A stretch of DNA of 64,000 nucleotides from Methylacidimicrobium sp. AP8 (GCF_903064525.1 NZ_LR797830.1:1674001-1738000); one strand, 5' to 3'; shown: positions 35,409 through 44,193, counted from the first letter of the stretch. Translations and numbers: made by a program. The notes: generated by a model not told the origin, from the sequence alone.

Positions 35409-37028
35409 ATGCCTAGTCACGAAGCCCCCATCCCCCCATCGGCCTCCCCGGAAGAGCTTCTCGCTTTCTTGCGCGATCCGCGTTCCTATCCGCACCATCC
35501 TGAGCGGGTCGACTTCCTTCAGACCCATGCCTCCTATGTCTTCGTCGTCCCCCCTTACGTCTACAAGGTCAAAAAACCCGTCAACTTCGGCTTTCTCGAC
35601 TACTCGACCCTCGAAAAGCGGAAATACTTCTGCGAGCAGGAAATCGCCTTGAACCGGGAGCTCTGCTCCGAAGCCTACCTGGGTGTGATCCCGATCGTCC
35701 GGCAAAGGGGCTCGCTCCGCTTCGGCGGTGACGGAGAGCCGGTGGAATACGCCGTACAAATGGCCCGGCTTGCCGAGGAGTTCTTCGCGAAGCGTCTTCT
35801 GCTCCAGGGGCGGTTCGGGGAACCCGAACTCGACCGGATCGCCGAGCGGCTAGCGGCGTTCTATAGCGGCCAGCAGCCCGACCGGGCGACGCTCGATTGG
35901 GGCCGGGTCGAGAAGCTGAAGATCACCTCCGATGAAAACTTTGCGCAAACCGAGGTCGATATCGGCAGGACGATCGACCGGATGACTTGGGAAACGCTCC
36001 GATTTTTCACCGAGGAGTTCTACCGGCGGCAGGCCGCGCTCTTCGAGCGGCGGATACGGGAAGGTTGGATCAAGAGCGGACACGGAGACCTTCACCTCGA
36101 GCACATCCACATTTCTCCGAAAAGTCTCTGCATCTACGACCGGATCGAGTTCAACGAACGCTTCCGTTCGGTGGATGTCGCCAGCGACGCCGCCTTCCTG
36201 GCGATGGACCTCACTTTCCAAGGGCGGGTGGACCTTTGCTGCTACTTCCTCGAACGACTGGCCCGCTGCTTGGACGACCCGGATATGCTCAAGCTTTCGG
36301 ATTTCTACTGCTGCCAGCGAGCCTACGTGCGGGGGAAGGTCGAATCGATGACGGCCCGCGATCCGTTGGTCCCGGGCGAGGCCCAGGAAGCATGCCGGCG
36401 GCGCGCCCGGCGCTACTTTGCGCTCGCCCTCCGGTTCGCCACGGTCGGTTTCCGACCGGCTGTCCTCGCAGTCATGGGCCGAATCGGGTCCGGCAAATCG
36501 ACCCTCGCCGGCGGGCTGGGACGCGCCATCGGGTGGCCCGTGCTCGCCTCGGACCCGATTCGCAAAGGGCTGGCCGGCCTCCCTCTCGAAGGGAGGCCGA
36601 GCGCAGAGGTGCGCTCCTGGCTCTATTCCCCGGAGTTCTCCGAGAGGACCTACCGGGAACTGCTCCGGCGCGCCGGGGAGACGCTGCGGACGGAGCACGG
36701 CTGCCTTCTCGACGCCACTTTTGCCCGGCGCGACGATCGGGAACGGCTCCGGGAACTCTGCCGGCAGGCCGGAGCGGATCTCCTGTTCCTCGAAGCACAA
36801 GCCGGCGAAAACGCGCGGAAGCAACGGCTTTCCGCGCGCGCCGACAGACCGGATGTCGTCTCCGATGCGCGGGCGGAGGACCTAGCCTTCCTCGACGGGC
36901 GATACGAGCCGCCTGCCGAGCTGGCCGACGGCGCCCTCCTGGCGGTCCCCTGCGGGGCCGATCCGGAATCCTCCCTTTGCGAAGCCCTCCGGGCGCTGGC
37001 CGCCCGGAAGGCGGCCGCCCGCCCCTGA
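35409..37028 (+). CDS. Fused aminoglycoside-phosphotransferase-like domain and P-loop kinase
   Basis: 539 residues from the ATG at 35409. Residues to about 340 form an APH-like kinase domain (YVFVVPPYVYKVKKPVNFGF, catalytic-loop GHGDLHLEHIHI, and IYDRIEFNERFRSVDVASD). The C-terminal part is a P-loop kinase of the AAA_33/zeta type, with Walker A MGRIGSGKSTLAG near residue 360 and LLDATFARRDDRERL. This two-domain arrangement is a known group of uncharacterised proteins; the substrate is unknown. It may phosphorylate a sugar or nucleotide in two steps, or regulate one kinase by the other. No partner gene besides the divergent hyuA. Confidence 0.75.
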   Translation: MPSHEAPIPPSASPEELLAFLRDPRSYPHHPERVDFLQTHASYVFVVPPYVYKVKKPVNFGFLDYSTLEKRKYFCEQEIALNRELCSEAYLGVIPIVRQRGSLRFGGDGEPVEYAVQMARLAEEFFAKRLLLQGRFGEPELDRIAERLAAFYSGQQPDRATLDWGRVEKLKITSDENFAQTEVDIGRTIDRMTWETLRFFTEEFYRRQAALFERRIREGWIKSGHGDLHLEHIHISPKSLCIYDRIEFNERFRSVDVASDAAFLAMDLTFQGRVDLCCYFLERLARCLDDPDMLKLSDFYCCQRAYVRGKVESMTARDPLVPGEAQEACRRRARRYFALALRFATVGFRPAVLAVMGRIGSGKSTLAGGLGRAIGWPVLASDPIRKGLAGLPLEGRPSAEVRSWLYSPEFSERTYRELLRRAGETLRTEHGCLLDATFARRDDRERLRELCRQAGADLLFLEAQAGENARKQRLSARADRPDVVSDARAEDLAFLDGRYEPPAELADGALLAVPCGADPESSLCEALRALAARKAAARP

Positions 37029-37238
37029 CGCCGACTCTGCCGAGCCCTCCGCAGCATGCGCCCTCAAACCGTTCTTCCGCTTTTCTTCCTCGGCCGCCCC
37101 GCACCGGGAATCCCGCAAAAACGCAAAAGCGTCCCTCCCGGGGCAGGAAAGCCGCTGCGCCTCTCGGAATGCAGCTTCTTACATGTTGCCACACTTCGAT
37201 TTTTTTCGTTTTGTGACAAGTTTGTGACGAAAAGTCCG

Positions 37239-37272
37239 TTGACAATGCCCTATTGGCATAGTAAGTGCTTAC
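37239..37272 (+). promoter_or_regulatory. Promoter and palindromes ahead of the AbrB-type gene
   Basis: TTGACA (37239-37244) is a consensus -35; the -10 is uncertain (candidate TAGTAA at 37259-37264, spacing 14). Two small inverted repeats overlap this area: ATGCC-CTATT-GGCAT (37245-37259) and GTAAG-TG-CTTAC (37261-37272). The second abuts the ATG at 37274. AbrB/MazE-type proteins often repress their own promoter, so these are candidate autoregulatory sites. Confidence 0.45.
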
Positions 37273-37273
37273 C

Positions 37274-37585
37274 ATGACTTCAGCTCTGCACGACAACTCC
37301 GCCAAGGCTAATTCCCGTAAGGGGGCGCGAAGAGCGTCCTCGTCGAAGCGGAGCGCGCGGACTGCCGGCACCACCCGGCTGAGCGTCAAAGGGCAGATCG
37401 TGATTCCCGAAGCCGTTTGCCAACGGATCGGCCTCAAAAGAGGCGATCAGTTTCTGGTCCTCGCCGACAAGGAGACGGTCTGTCTTCGCCTGCTGCGTCC
37501 TCCCTCGAGCCGTGAGTGGTCCCAGCTTCGGGAGCTAGCGAACGTCCTGACGGCGGGAATCAACCGTTCGGCTTCCGCGGCCTGA
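37274..37585 (+). CDS. AbrB/MazE-type DNA-binding protein (SpoVT-AbrB domain)
   Basis: 103 residues from the ATG at 37274; an in-frame GTG at 37265 is also possible. The swapped-hairpin domain is at residues 41-83: LSVKGQIVIPEAVCQRIGL then KRGDQFLVLADKETVCLRLL. The N-terminal 35 residues are basic (KGARRASSSKRSARTAG). No toxin gene follows; the next about 700 bases hold only relics. A paralogue with the same domain lies at 40446-40748, on the other side of the IS1380-type element. Confidence 0.75.
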   Translation: MTSALHDNSAKANSRKGARRASSSKRSARTAGTTRLSVKGQIVIPEAVCQRIGLKRGDQFLVLADKETVCLRLLRPPSSREWSQLRELANVLTAGINRSASAA

Positions 37586-37929
37586 CTTCGCTCGGCTTGG
37601 CGCTGAAGGACATTCCGCGGGCAAGCCGAAAAGGAGGCCTCCGCCCCGGCACGAATCCGAATGCGGACGCCTCTTGTCCGGGGGAACGGGCGGACGGTCT
37701 CGTCCGCCGGGCCACGATGGCTCGGAACGGCGGGATAGTGTCAACGCCGATGGAAAACCGGCCCGCTTTTTCCGGAATCGCCGATCGAAAATCGACCTGC
37801 TTGCATTAGGGGGAACGGGCGCAACCCGTCGAGGACACGGGGGGGTTCCGGCCGCCGCAGCCGAGGACGCGAGGCCTCCTCCCGCCGGCGGGCCGGCGCC
37901 CAGCGGCGGGAGAAAAAGGGCTTCCTCGA
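37586..37929. other. Spacer without a recognisable gene
   Basis: No frame has protein-like content. A perfect 8-bp hairpin (GGCGGACG-GTCT-CGTCCGCC, 37689-37708) lies here but has no T tract on either strand. The region is the right-hand margin of decayed insertion-sequence material. Confidence 0.4.
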
Positions 37930-38300
37930 TCGCCTCCGGGCATCCATGCCGCTTTCCGCTTGTCCTTGAGGCGGCAACTTTCGCCGGCGATCCGGACGAT
38001 ATGGGCATGGTGCAGCAGCCGATCGAGCACGGCCGCCGGCCCCACTGGACTGTCGGGTCGGCCGCCGAGAGGAAGCGCCTCTTGGGTCTTGCCCGCCCCG
38101 CCGGGACCGGGCAAGGGGAGGTTTTCGGCGCGCCCGATCAAGGCCAGGTTCGCCGACTCGAGGATTCGGGGCCTCGGGCGCCCCTCCGGCATGGTTCCAG
38201 TCGAAGTCCTCGACCGTTTGGATCGCCGGCGGCAGGATCCGGCACAAGACCGGAAGCCGCCGTGCGCGCGGCCGGCGGCCTGAGGACGCTTCCTTGGAGA
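37930..38300 (-). pseudogene. Relic of an IS21-type helper ATPase (IstB)
   Basis: Three IstB landmarks appear in order on the minus strand but in more than one frame. They are AIQTVEDFDWNH near 38225, ENLPLPGPGGAGKTQEALPLG (Walker A) near 38065-38125, and PAVLDRLLHHAHIVRIAGE followed by RLKDKRKA near 37940-38010. About 120 residues between Walker A and the C-terminal part are missing, including Walker B. IstB acts with the IstA transposase; no istA was recognised. The IS1380-type element is inserted at the start of this relic, so the IS21-type element arrived earlier. Confidence 0.65.
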
Positions 38301-38303
38301 TAG

Positions 38304-40017
38304 CCGCCATTTCTCACCAGTACGAGCTTTCGGGCGAGAGAGGTGCCGGTTGAGTCGCTTGCGAGCAGTTCCGCCCGCGCAGAGCTCTTCGTGAGGCGGG
38401 ATCGAGCAAGATTTTCATTCGATTTGCCTTAACGCGAGCACTGCAAAGCGCAAAAAGCCGGTTGTGGAGCAAGGCTCCGCCTGGTCGTAGGCTTTGCCGA
38501 AGGAACAGATCTGCGGTTTTGGCAGATGCTCAGCAACGCAGCACTCGGAAGACGTGGGTAAAGAGGCTCTTCCAAGGATAGGCGCTGCTCATCGAGAGGA
38601 AGACGCGGCGGACGCTGACGCGGACCAGCGTGCCGATCTTAAAGAGCTTGATCCGAAGGGTGGGTGTCGACCTGGGCCTCGGCCCAGTCCGTTCCTCGCA
38701 GACCGAGCCGTCGCAGCGCTTCCACCAGGGTGTAAGCGAGAGCCGAGAAGTAGAGGCGAAGTTGGTTGCTGGCCATTTGCGCGGTCGAGAGCCGGTCGGC
38801 AAAGAGGTAGAGTTGTTCCTTAATCCGATTCTCCATGTCGCCACGAGCACAGTAGAGCTTCTCGTAAAGGTTTTGGGCGGGCCACTCCTCGGTGGAGAGA
38901 GAGGTCACGACAAAGCGCGGATTCTCCCCTCTTTCCAGGTACTCGGCTTTGGCGACCACCCGGCGCTCCCTCGACCAGCTGCTCAAGGTGCGGTAGGCAA
39001 ACTCGGTAAAGAAGCGGGCCGGCTTGCCACTCGACTCGTGCAGACGACGGGCTTGCTCCATCGACCCCTGAATGGTCCGGCACAAGCGCTCGTTGCGGGC
39101 CAAGCCGAAGAGGTAGTCGACTTGATTGGCTTCGCACCAAGCCATGATCTCTTCCCGGCAGAAGCCCGAATCGGCCCGGAGCACGATCCGGACTCCGGGC
39201 CAACGGGTACGGAGTTGTTCCACGATCCGGCTCACCTCCGTAAGGGAGCCCGCCGACGCATCCTGGTTCGATGGCCGAAGCCGGACGCCAAGGAGTTGAT
39301 CGCCAGCAAAGATGTAGAGCGGCAAATAGCAGTAGGAGTCGTAGTAACCATGGAAGAAGCGCTCCGGCTGATGTCCGTAAAGGGGGATGTCGGTCGCATC
39401 CAGATCGAGCACCACCTCCTCAGGGGGCTGGGGATGCGATTGGAGGTAGAGATCGACCAGAAGACGGTCAATCGCTTCGGCCGAGTAGTCGATCTTGTGG
39501 TAGCGCTCGCTTCGACCCACCAGCTCCAGCCGGTTGAGCGTGCTCTTGCCCGCCAGATCCTCTTCCAGATCGCTTTTCCCGCTCAGGAGAGCAACCAACG
39601 GATCGGTCCGCAACTGCTCATGGTCGTCGAGGTCTTCGTAGCCCATCGCAATCCCGAAGATGCGCTGGGCAAGCATCTCCCGTACCCGATGCACAATGTG
39701 TTTCGGATGGCGTCGATCCACGAAGCAACCCTCTAACCGTCTTAACAAACCGATCTTCCGATCCGCTTCCCGCAACAGAATTGCGCCCCCATCGCTGGAG
39801 ATCCGACCCGCGGTAAATCCCGCTTCCACCCGTCGCGAAAAATGATCTGTAAACGCAAAAGTCTCTTGGCTACACTCTGTCATGGAAGGCCGTTTCTTTT
39901 TTCTGGTTGTAGTAACGTCTTCTTAACGCACTTATACCAGGGAAAGACGGCCTTTCCTATGCCCTTTTGTCGGCTTTTTTGCCCTCCGCTATGCCCGCTA
40001 TTGGTGAGATATGGCGG
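38304..40017 (-). mobile_element. Complete IS1380-type insertion sequence (1714 bp)
   Basis: The ends are inverted repeats: the first 19 bases from 38304 (CCGCCATTTCTCACCAGTA) match the complement read from 40017 (CCGCCATATCTCACCAATA) at 17 positions. ATAG is duplicated immediately outside (38300-38303 and 40018-40021). Length, a CC start, a 4-bp target duplication and a single DDE transposase fit the IS1380 family. It interrupts the IstB relic. Its transposase is frameshifted, so this copy is probably immobile by itself. Confidence 0.88.
38530..39883 (-). pseudogene. IS1380-family transposase, frameshifted near its C-terminus
   Basis: From ATG 39883 the frame gives 414 residues typical of the family (GAILLREADRKIGLLRRLEG, VLDLDATDIPLYGHQPERF, IVLRADSGFCREEIMAWCE, YCARGDMENRIKEQLYLFAD), ending early at 38639. 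The expected C-terminus continues in another frame (TLRIKLFKIGTLVRVSVRRV) to 38530. The cause is visible: a tandem duplication GGGTGGGT (38658-38665, plus strand). Removing one copy restores the reading exactly. The full protein would be about 450 residues. Confidence 0.88.
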
Positions 40018-40021
40018 ATAG

Positions 40022-40445
40022 CCGTCAAACCGCTCGGCTTTGCCCCTGCTCTTTACCCGGTGGGGCCGACAGAGACGGAAAACCCGCAGAGCTCCGCCGC
40101 TTCCCCGGAGCCGGCCGGACCTGGAGCTGACGGATGCCCCCGTAGAGCCCCGCTCCCGAATCCCGATGCCCCGCCGCCTCCCTAGCCGGACCTCCCTCGC
40201 CGCCATCCGCAGCCTCCCGGCTGCCCGTGTCAGCCAAATAGGTCAGTTTTCCTTCGACGATCCGCGTCGGTTTCGCATCGGCGCTGGCAGGATAGCCTCG
40301 GCGGCTGTCACCGCCGGGCGCTCGGGAGGCTTATCGGCCGTAGCCGTTTTCGATTCCCTGGGCCGGCGGAGGATTTGCACCTCGAAGCAGCAGCCGTTTC
40401 CCCCTCCCCTTCCCCGGCCGAGAGAGCGCGTATACGGATTGCTGC
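40022..40445. other. Spacer without a recognisable gene
   Basis: About 420 bases between the IS1380-type element and the second AbrB-type gene. Short frames are Arg/Pro-rich and match nothing I know. It may hold the rest of the IS21-type element, but I see no IstA motif. Confidence 0.4.
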
Positions 40446-40748
40446 CTAGACCCGTTTCAGGAAGATCAAGTCGTTAAGGGCAACGACCACGAACTCGTCT
40501 CCCGGCCGCATGCCGAAGTCTTTCCGGATCTGCTCGGGGATCACGACCTGCCCCTTGGTGGACAAGTGAGTGGTCCAACAAGTCGGCTTGGCTTCCCCCG
40601 CTGCGGATTCTGCATCGTTCTTCTGCGCGGCGGCCGCCTTCTCCGACTCGGAAGGGATCGAACCGGCCTGCGACGAGTGAGAATTCCCTTCGGGATCAGG
40701 CGCGACAGACATAGGCGAAGTAAAGGGTAATACGAGCTTACGGGCCAT
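40446..40748 (-). CDS. AbrB/MazE-type DNA-binding protein, second copy
   Basis: 100 residues from the ATG at 40748. The C-terminal domain THLSTKGQVVIPEQIRKDFG then MRPGDEFVVVALNDLIFLKR is a clear SpoVT-AbrB fold. The N-terminal 55 residues are low-complexity (Ala/Glu/Ser-rich). It ends in the AbrB hairpin itself, so the domain lies at the extreme C-terminus. No toxin gene is adjacent: upstream is the ISNCY element. It shares domain type, not full-length similarity, with the protein at 37274. Confidence 0.75.
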   Translation of the reverse strand: MARKLVLPFTSPMSVAPDPEGNSHSSQAGSIPSESEKAAAAQKNDAESAAGEAKPTCWTTHLSTKGQVVIPEQIRKDFGMRPGDEFVVVALNDLIFLKRV

Positions 40749-40803
40749 TGACGAGTTAAACAAGTCGATTCCGGTGGATGAGTCAAGGCCTATTTTGCTC
40801 GGG

Positions 40804-41968
40804 TGTCGTAAGCAAGTGAAGTGACCGCCGCGAGAACAAGTGAAGTGACCGCTTGGGTATTGGGGGCTGGAGGGTCCATGAGATGGGGGCATGGACGGCT
40901 TTGGCGAAGCGGAAGGATGGCGAGTCAGGAAAGTTCAGGAGGTGATCATGCGGGCGATGGCCAAGCGGATCAGTTGGTTGGATGCGGCGGAGATTTTGGG
41001 ATGGAGTTCTCGGACCCTTCGGCGGTGGCGCGCTCGGTACCGGATTTGGGGATACGACGGGCTTTTTGATCGGAGGAAGCGGAGGCCGATGCGGGGGATG
41101 TTCTTGCATGTGGACGGGAGCACTCATGATTGGATTCCGGGGTTGGGATGGCAGCCGGATCTGATCGCCTTTGTGGACGATGCGACCAGCGAAGTCTACG
41201 AGGCCTTTTTGTGCGAGGAGGAAGGGACCAAAGCGATCCTTTCGGGCTTACGGAGCGTCATTGAGAAAGAGGGGCTTTTTTGCAGCCTCTACACCGACCG
41301 GGGCAGCCATTTTTTCCACACGCCCGAGGCGGGAAAAGGGGTAGACCGAGAGCAGTTGACGCAGGTCGGCCGGGCGCTGGCGCAGTTGGGCATCGAGCAC
41401 ATTCCCAGCTACTGTCCACAGGGCCGAGGACGGATGGAGCGCTTCTTCGGCACCTGGCAGGGGCGGTTGCCGCGGGAGATCCAGGCCGCGGGCATTCAGA
41501 CCCTGGAAGCGGCCAACGAGTACATCCGGAAGAAGTTTCTTCCCTGGCATAACCGCACCCTGGCCGTAAAGCCCAAGGAAGAGGAGAGCGCCTTTATCCC
41601 GGCCGGAGGAGCCGACCTGGATGGGATCCTCTGCGTTCAGGACGACCGAATCGTCGGCAACGACAACACGGTCCACTGGGGGCGGAAGAAGCTCCAGATC
41701 TTGCCCCAAAGCTGGCGCAGCGGCTTGGCCAAATGCCGGGTCCGGGTCTGTGAGCATCTCGACGGCAACCTCAGCGTCCGGTACGGCCACCGGATCGTCG
41801 GCTGGTAGGACTCGGAGGGCAAGCCGCTGGAGCTACACCAAACCAAGGCGGCTTAAGAAGAGCAGAACTTTGCCCTTGGCCCGGGGCAAGGGCAAGAACC
41901 CCAAAGGAAAGAACAATCCAATACCCCGAGCGGTCAGATCACTTGTTACCAAAGCGGTCAGTTTGACA
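40804..41968 (+). mobile_element. Decayed ISNCY-type insertion sequence
   Basis: Inverted ends flank a transposase gene. AACAAGTGAAGTGACCGC from 40835 matches the complement read leftward from about 41946 (AACAAGTGATCTGACCGC), and the similarity goes on to GGGTATTGG. Each end has a second copy of the GTGACCGC-type motif further out (near 40812 and 41956), as expected for multiple transposase-binding sites. Outer limits are set where both ends read TGTC. No clear target duplication. The element is about 1.17 kb, shorter than intact relatives because of an internal deletion in the transposase gene. Confidence 0.7.
40891..41856 (+). pseudogene. ISNCY-family transposase with internal deletion and premature stop
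   Basis: The N-terminal helix-turn-helix (WLDAAEILGWSSRTLRRW, GYDGLFDRRKRRP) runs straight into the DDE domain (MRGMFLHVDGSTHDW, YTDRGSHFFHTPEAGKG, SYCPQGRGRMERFFGTWQGR). Intact relatives have, from memory, about 75 residues between DRRK and the RKRRP before the first catalytic Asp, so a block was lost in frame between similar basic motifs. A TAG at 41806-41808 follows IVGW; the frame then continues DSEGKPLELHQTKAA to a TAA at 41856, matching family C-termini. Confidence 0.75.
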
Positions 41969-41990
41969 TGTCTTCAACAGCTTCTTTACA

Positions 41991-42011
41991 AGTATAATAC
42001 ATTTGTATACT
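41991..42011 (+). promoter_or_regulatory. Putative SOS operator over the -10 box of imuA
   Basis: AGTATAATACATTTGTATAC starts at 41991 and is imperfectly palindromic (ATACAT/TTGTAT core). It contains TATAAT (41993-41998) and lies nine bases before the imuA ATG. The 16-base core TATAATACATWTGTAT recurs before dnaE2 at 44816. Sharing by two genes of one mutagenesis cassette suggests a LexA-type site; the binding protein is inferred. Confidence 0.6.
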
Positions 42012-42019
42012 CTTCTTCC

Positions 42020-42681
42020 ATGCTTCCGTCGCAGCTGCTCGAAATCGCCCGCCGGCTGGGCCTTCTTGAGGCTCCGCAGCCGCCTCGGCGCAAGCGCCTC
42101 TCTTTTCTCGAGGAGAGCCCCGACCCTTGGCTGCGGCGCGGGGTCCTTTCCCATGCGCTCACCGAGATGGTGGCCTCCGGCCCGGGGGCGGGGCTCCTGC
42201 TTTCGGCCGCTCTCCGCTTTTGCGCCCGGATCGGCCTCCCGGTGGCGCTGGTCGACGGGGCCGATTCGTTCGACCCCAAGAGCGCCCTGGCCGGACCCGC
42301 CCCTCCCTGCTCTGGATCCGCTGCCGCCTCCCCCGGGAGATCCTCCGCGCGGCCGACCTTCTGCTCCGGGACGGGAGCTTTCCCCTGGTCTGGATCGACC
42401 TCGGCCGGCTTCCGCTTCCCGATCTCCGCCGGATCCCCTCGACAACCTGGCACCGCTTCGGCCGCCTGACGGAAACAAAAGGGACGGCCGCGCTCCTGAG
42501 CACCCCGGTCCCCGCGATTCCCGCGGCCCGGGAGCGCTACCGGATCGAGTCTTCCCTCTCCTTGGCCTGCCTGGAGGAGCCTAGGGAATCCCTCTGGCAG
42601 AGGCTCCGGCTTATCCCCTTGCGGCTCTCCGGCGCCGCAAACCCCGAATCGCCCGCCCGCCCGGCGACGGCCGCCGGGTAG
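42020..42681 (+). pseudogene. imuA: ImuA-like protein gene with a frameshift
   Basis: The first frame from ATG 42020 gives LLEIARRLGLLEAPQPPRRK, VLSHALTEMVASGPGAGLLL and LPVALVDGADSFDPKSALAG. The match continues one frame over with SLLWIRCRLPREILRAADLL, RDGSFPLVWIDLGRLPLPDL and LWQRLRLIPLRLS to a stop at 42681. The break is near 42285-42305 in a C-rich run and fits loss of one base. ImuA is a RecA-like partner of ImuB and DnaE2 in SOS mutagenesis. Assignment rests on position and on the RecA-like core. Decay and sequencing error are both possible. Confidence 0.65.
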
Positions 42682-42705
42682 AGGGGCAGGGATGGGAGCC
42701 GTCCT

Positions 42706-44193
42706 ATGTTTGCCGCGCTGCTTCTGCCCCGATTTTCTCTCCAAGCCGCCCGGCGGGCCCGACCGGTTCCCGGAGGGAAGCCCGCCGCTCTGGTGGAAGG
42801 CGATGGGCCGAAAGCCAAAATCCGGGAGGTCGATCCGGAAGCCCGGGCGGAGGGAGTCGAGCCGGGAATGAGTCCGGCCCAGGGGCTGGCACGATGCCCT
42901 CGCCTGCTCTTCCTTTCCCGGAATCGTCGGCAGGAAGAAGCGCTCGGCCGCCTCCTCCGGGATTCGGCCTACCGGTGCTCGGGGCAGGTCGAGGAGCGGG
43001 CTCCCGGCCTTTGCCTCCTCGACCTCCGCCGCCACCCGAAATTCCAAAAGGAGTCGCCGGTAGGGCCGGGATCCGGGGCCGATGCTTCCGATCCCACGGC
43101 TCTTCCTGCGCTCTTCCAAGACAGCGGCTACAGTCTCCAAGTCGGGATCGGGCCCACGCCCGAGATCGCCCTTTGGGCGGCCCGGGTCGCTCGTCCCTGC
43201 CGCATCGTCCGGAGGGCGGAGGAGATCGCGGGCGAGCTTCCGATCGAAGAGGTCGCGTCCGATGCCGAGCTTGCCTCGCTCCTCCGGCTCTGGGGAGTGC
43301 GAACCCCCGCCGAGCTGGCCGCCTTACCCCGGGAAGGGGTGGTCGAGAGGCTCGGACCGGACGGTCTCTCTCTTTGGGAACGGACCCAAGGGAAGGAAGG
43401 CGGGCTTCTGCAACCCCTCCTCCCGGAGGAGCCCTTCGAGGCGGAGCGGGAGTGGGAGCCGCCGATCGAGGAGCTCCGTCCTCTGCGGGAAGCCTTGCGC
43501 TCCTCCCTGTGCTCTCTGGGCGAGCGGCTGGAGCGGGAGGGCAAGGCGGCCGGCTCTCTCTCCCTGGTTCTCCGCCCGGAGGAGGAAGCTCCGCGGGAAT
43601 ATTCTTTTTCGGTGCCGGCCCCGACGGCGGAGCCGCAAAAGCTTCTCGAGCTTCTCGATCCCTTCCTGGAGAACTGCCGCACCGCTTCTCCCCTGGCGGG
43701 TTTTCGCCTCCGGATCGCTCCCGCCCTTCCTCCATGGCACCAGCCGGCCTGGGAAAGAGGGACGATCCCCGATCCCGCGCGGCTTTCGGCGACCTTGGGA
43801 CGGCTCTTGTCGCTCATGGGCGAGGAGCGGGTGGGCCTGCCCCTACCCTCCTCCGACCATCGACCGGAGGGCTTTCTCTTGGAGGCATTCGATCCCCGGC
43901 TTCGTCCCGCCCTATCCGCACCCACGACTCCTCCGGTTTTGGGAGCCCCCCTGCGCCGCTTCCGCCCGCCGGTCCCGGCGGCGGTGCGGCAGGAGAAAGG
44001 GAGACCTAGAGAGCTGCAAACCCCGGAGGGAACGTGGAAGATCGAAGGCACGGCGGGGCCCTATCCCCTATCCGGAAGGTGGTGGGAGGAGGAGTGGACG
44101 CGGCAGGAGTGGGATGTCGCCCTCCGCGGCGGCAGGATCCTCCGGCTGGCGGAGCTGCCGGAAGGCTGGCGGATCGAAGGAGAGTACGGGTGA
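42706..44193 (+). CDS. imuB: ImuB, catalytically inactive Y-family polymerase homologue
   Basis: 495 residues. The N-terminus MFAALLLPRFSLQAARRARP lacks the Asp of active Y-family polymerases, as in ImuB. Y-family traits remain: EEVASDAELASLLRLWGVRT PAELAALP resembles the thumb helix-hairpin-helix, and VLRPEEEAPREYSFSVPAPT the little-finger region. The C-terminus WDVALRGGRILRLAE fits ImuB. It acts as the sliding-clamp hub that brings DnaE2 to lesions. It starts 25 bases after imuA. A Uma2-like relic lies between it and dnaE2. Confidence 0.85.
   Translation: MFAALLLPRFSLQAARRARPVPGGKPAALVEGDGPKAKIREVDPEARAEGVEPGMSPAQGLARCPRLLFLSRNRRQEEALGRLLRDSAYRCSGQVEERAPGLCLLDLRRHPKFQKESPVGPGSGADASDPTALPALFQDSGYSLQVGIGPTPEIALWAARVARPCRIVRRAEEIAGELPIEEVASDAELASLLRLWGVRTPAELAALPREGVVERLGPDGLSLWERTQGKEGGLLQPLLPEEPFEAEREWEPPIEELRPLREALRSSLCSLGERLEREGKAAGSLSLVLRPEEEAPREYSFSVPAPTAEPQKLLELLDPFLENCRTASPLAGFRLRIAPALPPWHQPAWERGTIPDPARLSATLGRLLSLMGEERVGLPLPSSDHRPEGFLLEAFDPRLRPALSAPTTPPVLGAPLRRFRPPVPAAVRQEKGRPRELQTPEGTWKIEGTAGPYPLSGRWWEEEWTRQEWDVALRGGRILRLAELPEGWRIEGEYG

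Noticed and set aside
37265-37585. Toxin-antitoxin operon at the AbrB gene
   Set aside because: No open frame with PIN, MazF, RelE or other toxin features lies within several hundred bases on either side.
37689-37708. Perfect 8-bp hairpin as a terminator after the AbrB gene
   Set aside because: No T tract follows on either strand, so only the hairpin is supported.
41963-41968. TTGACA as the -35 box of imuA, supplied by the ISNCY end
   Set aside because: The distance to TATAAT is 24 bases, too long for a normal sigma-70 promoter.
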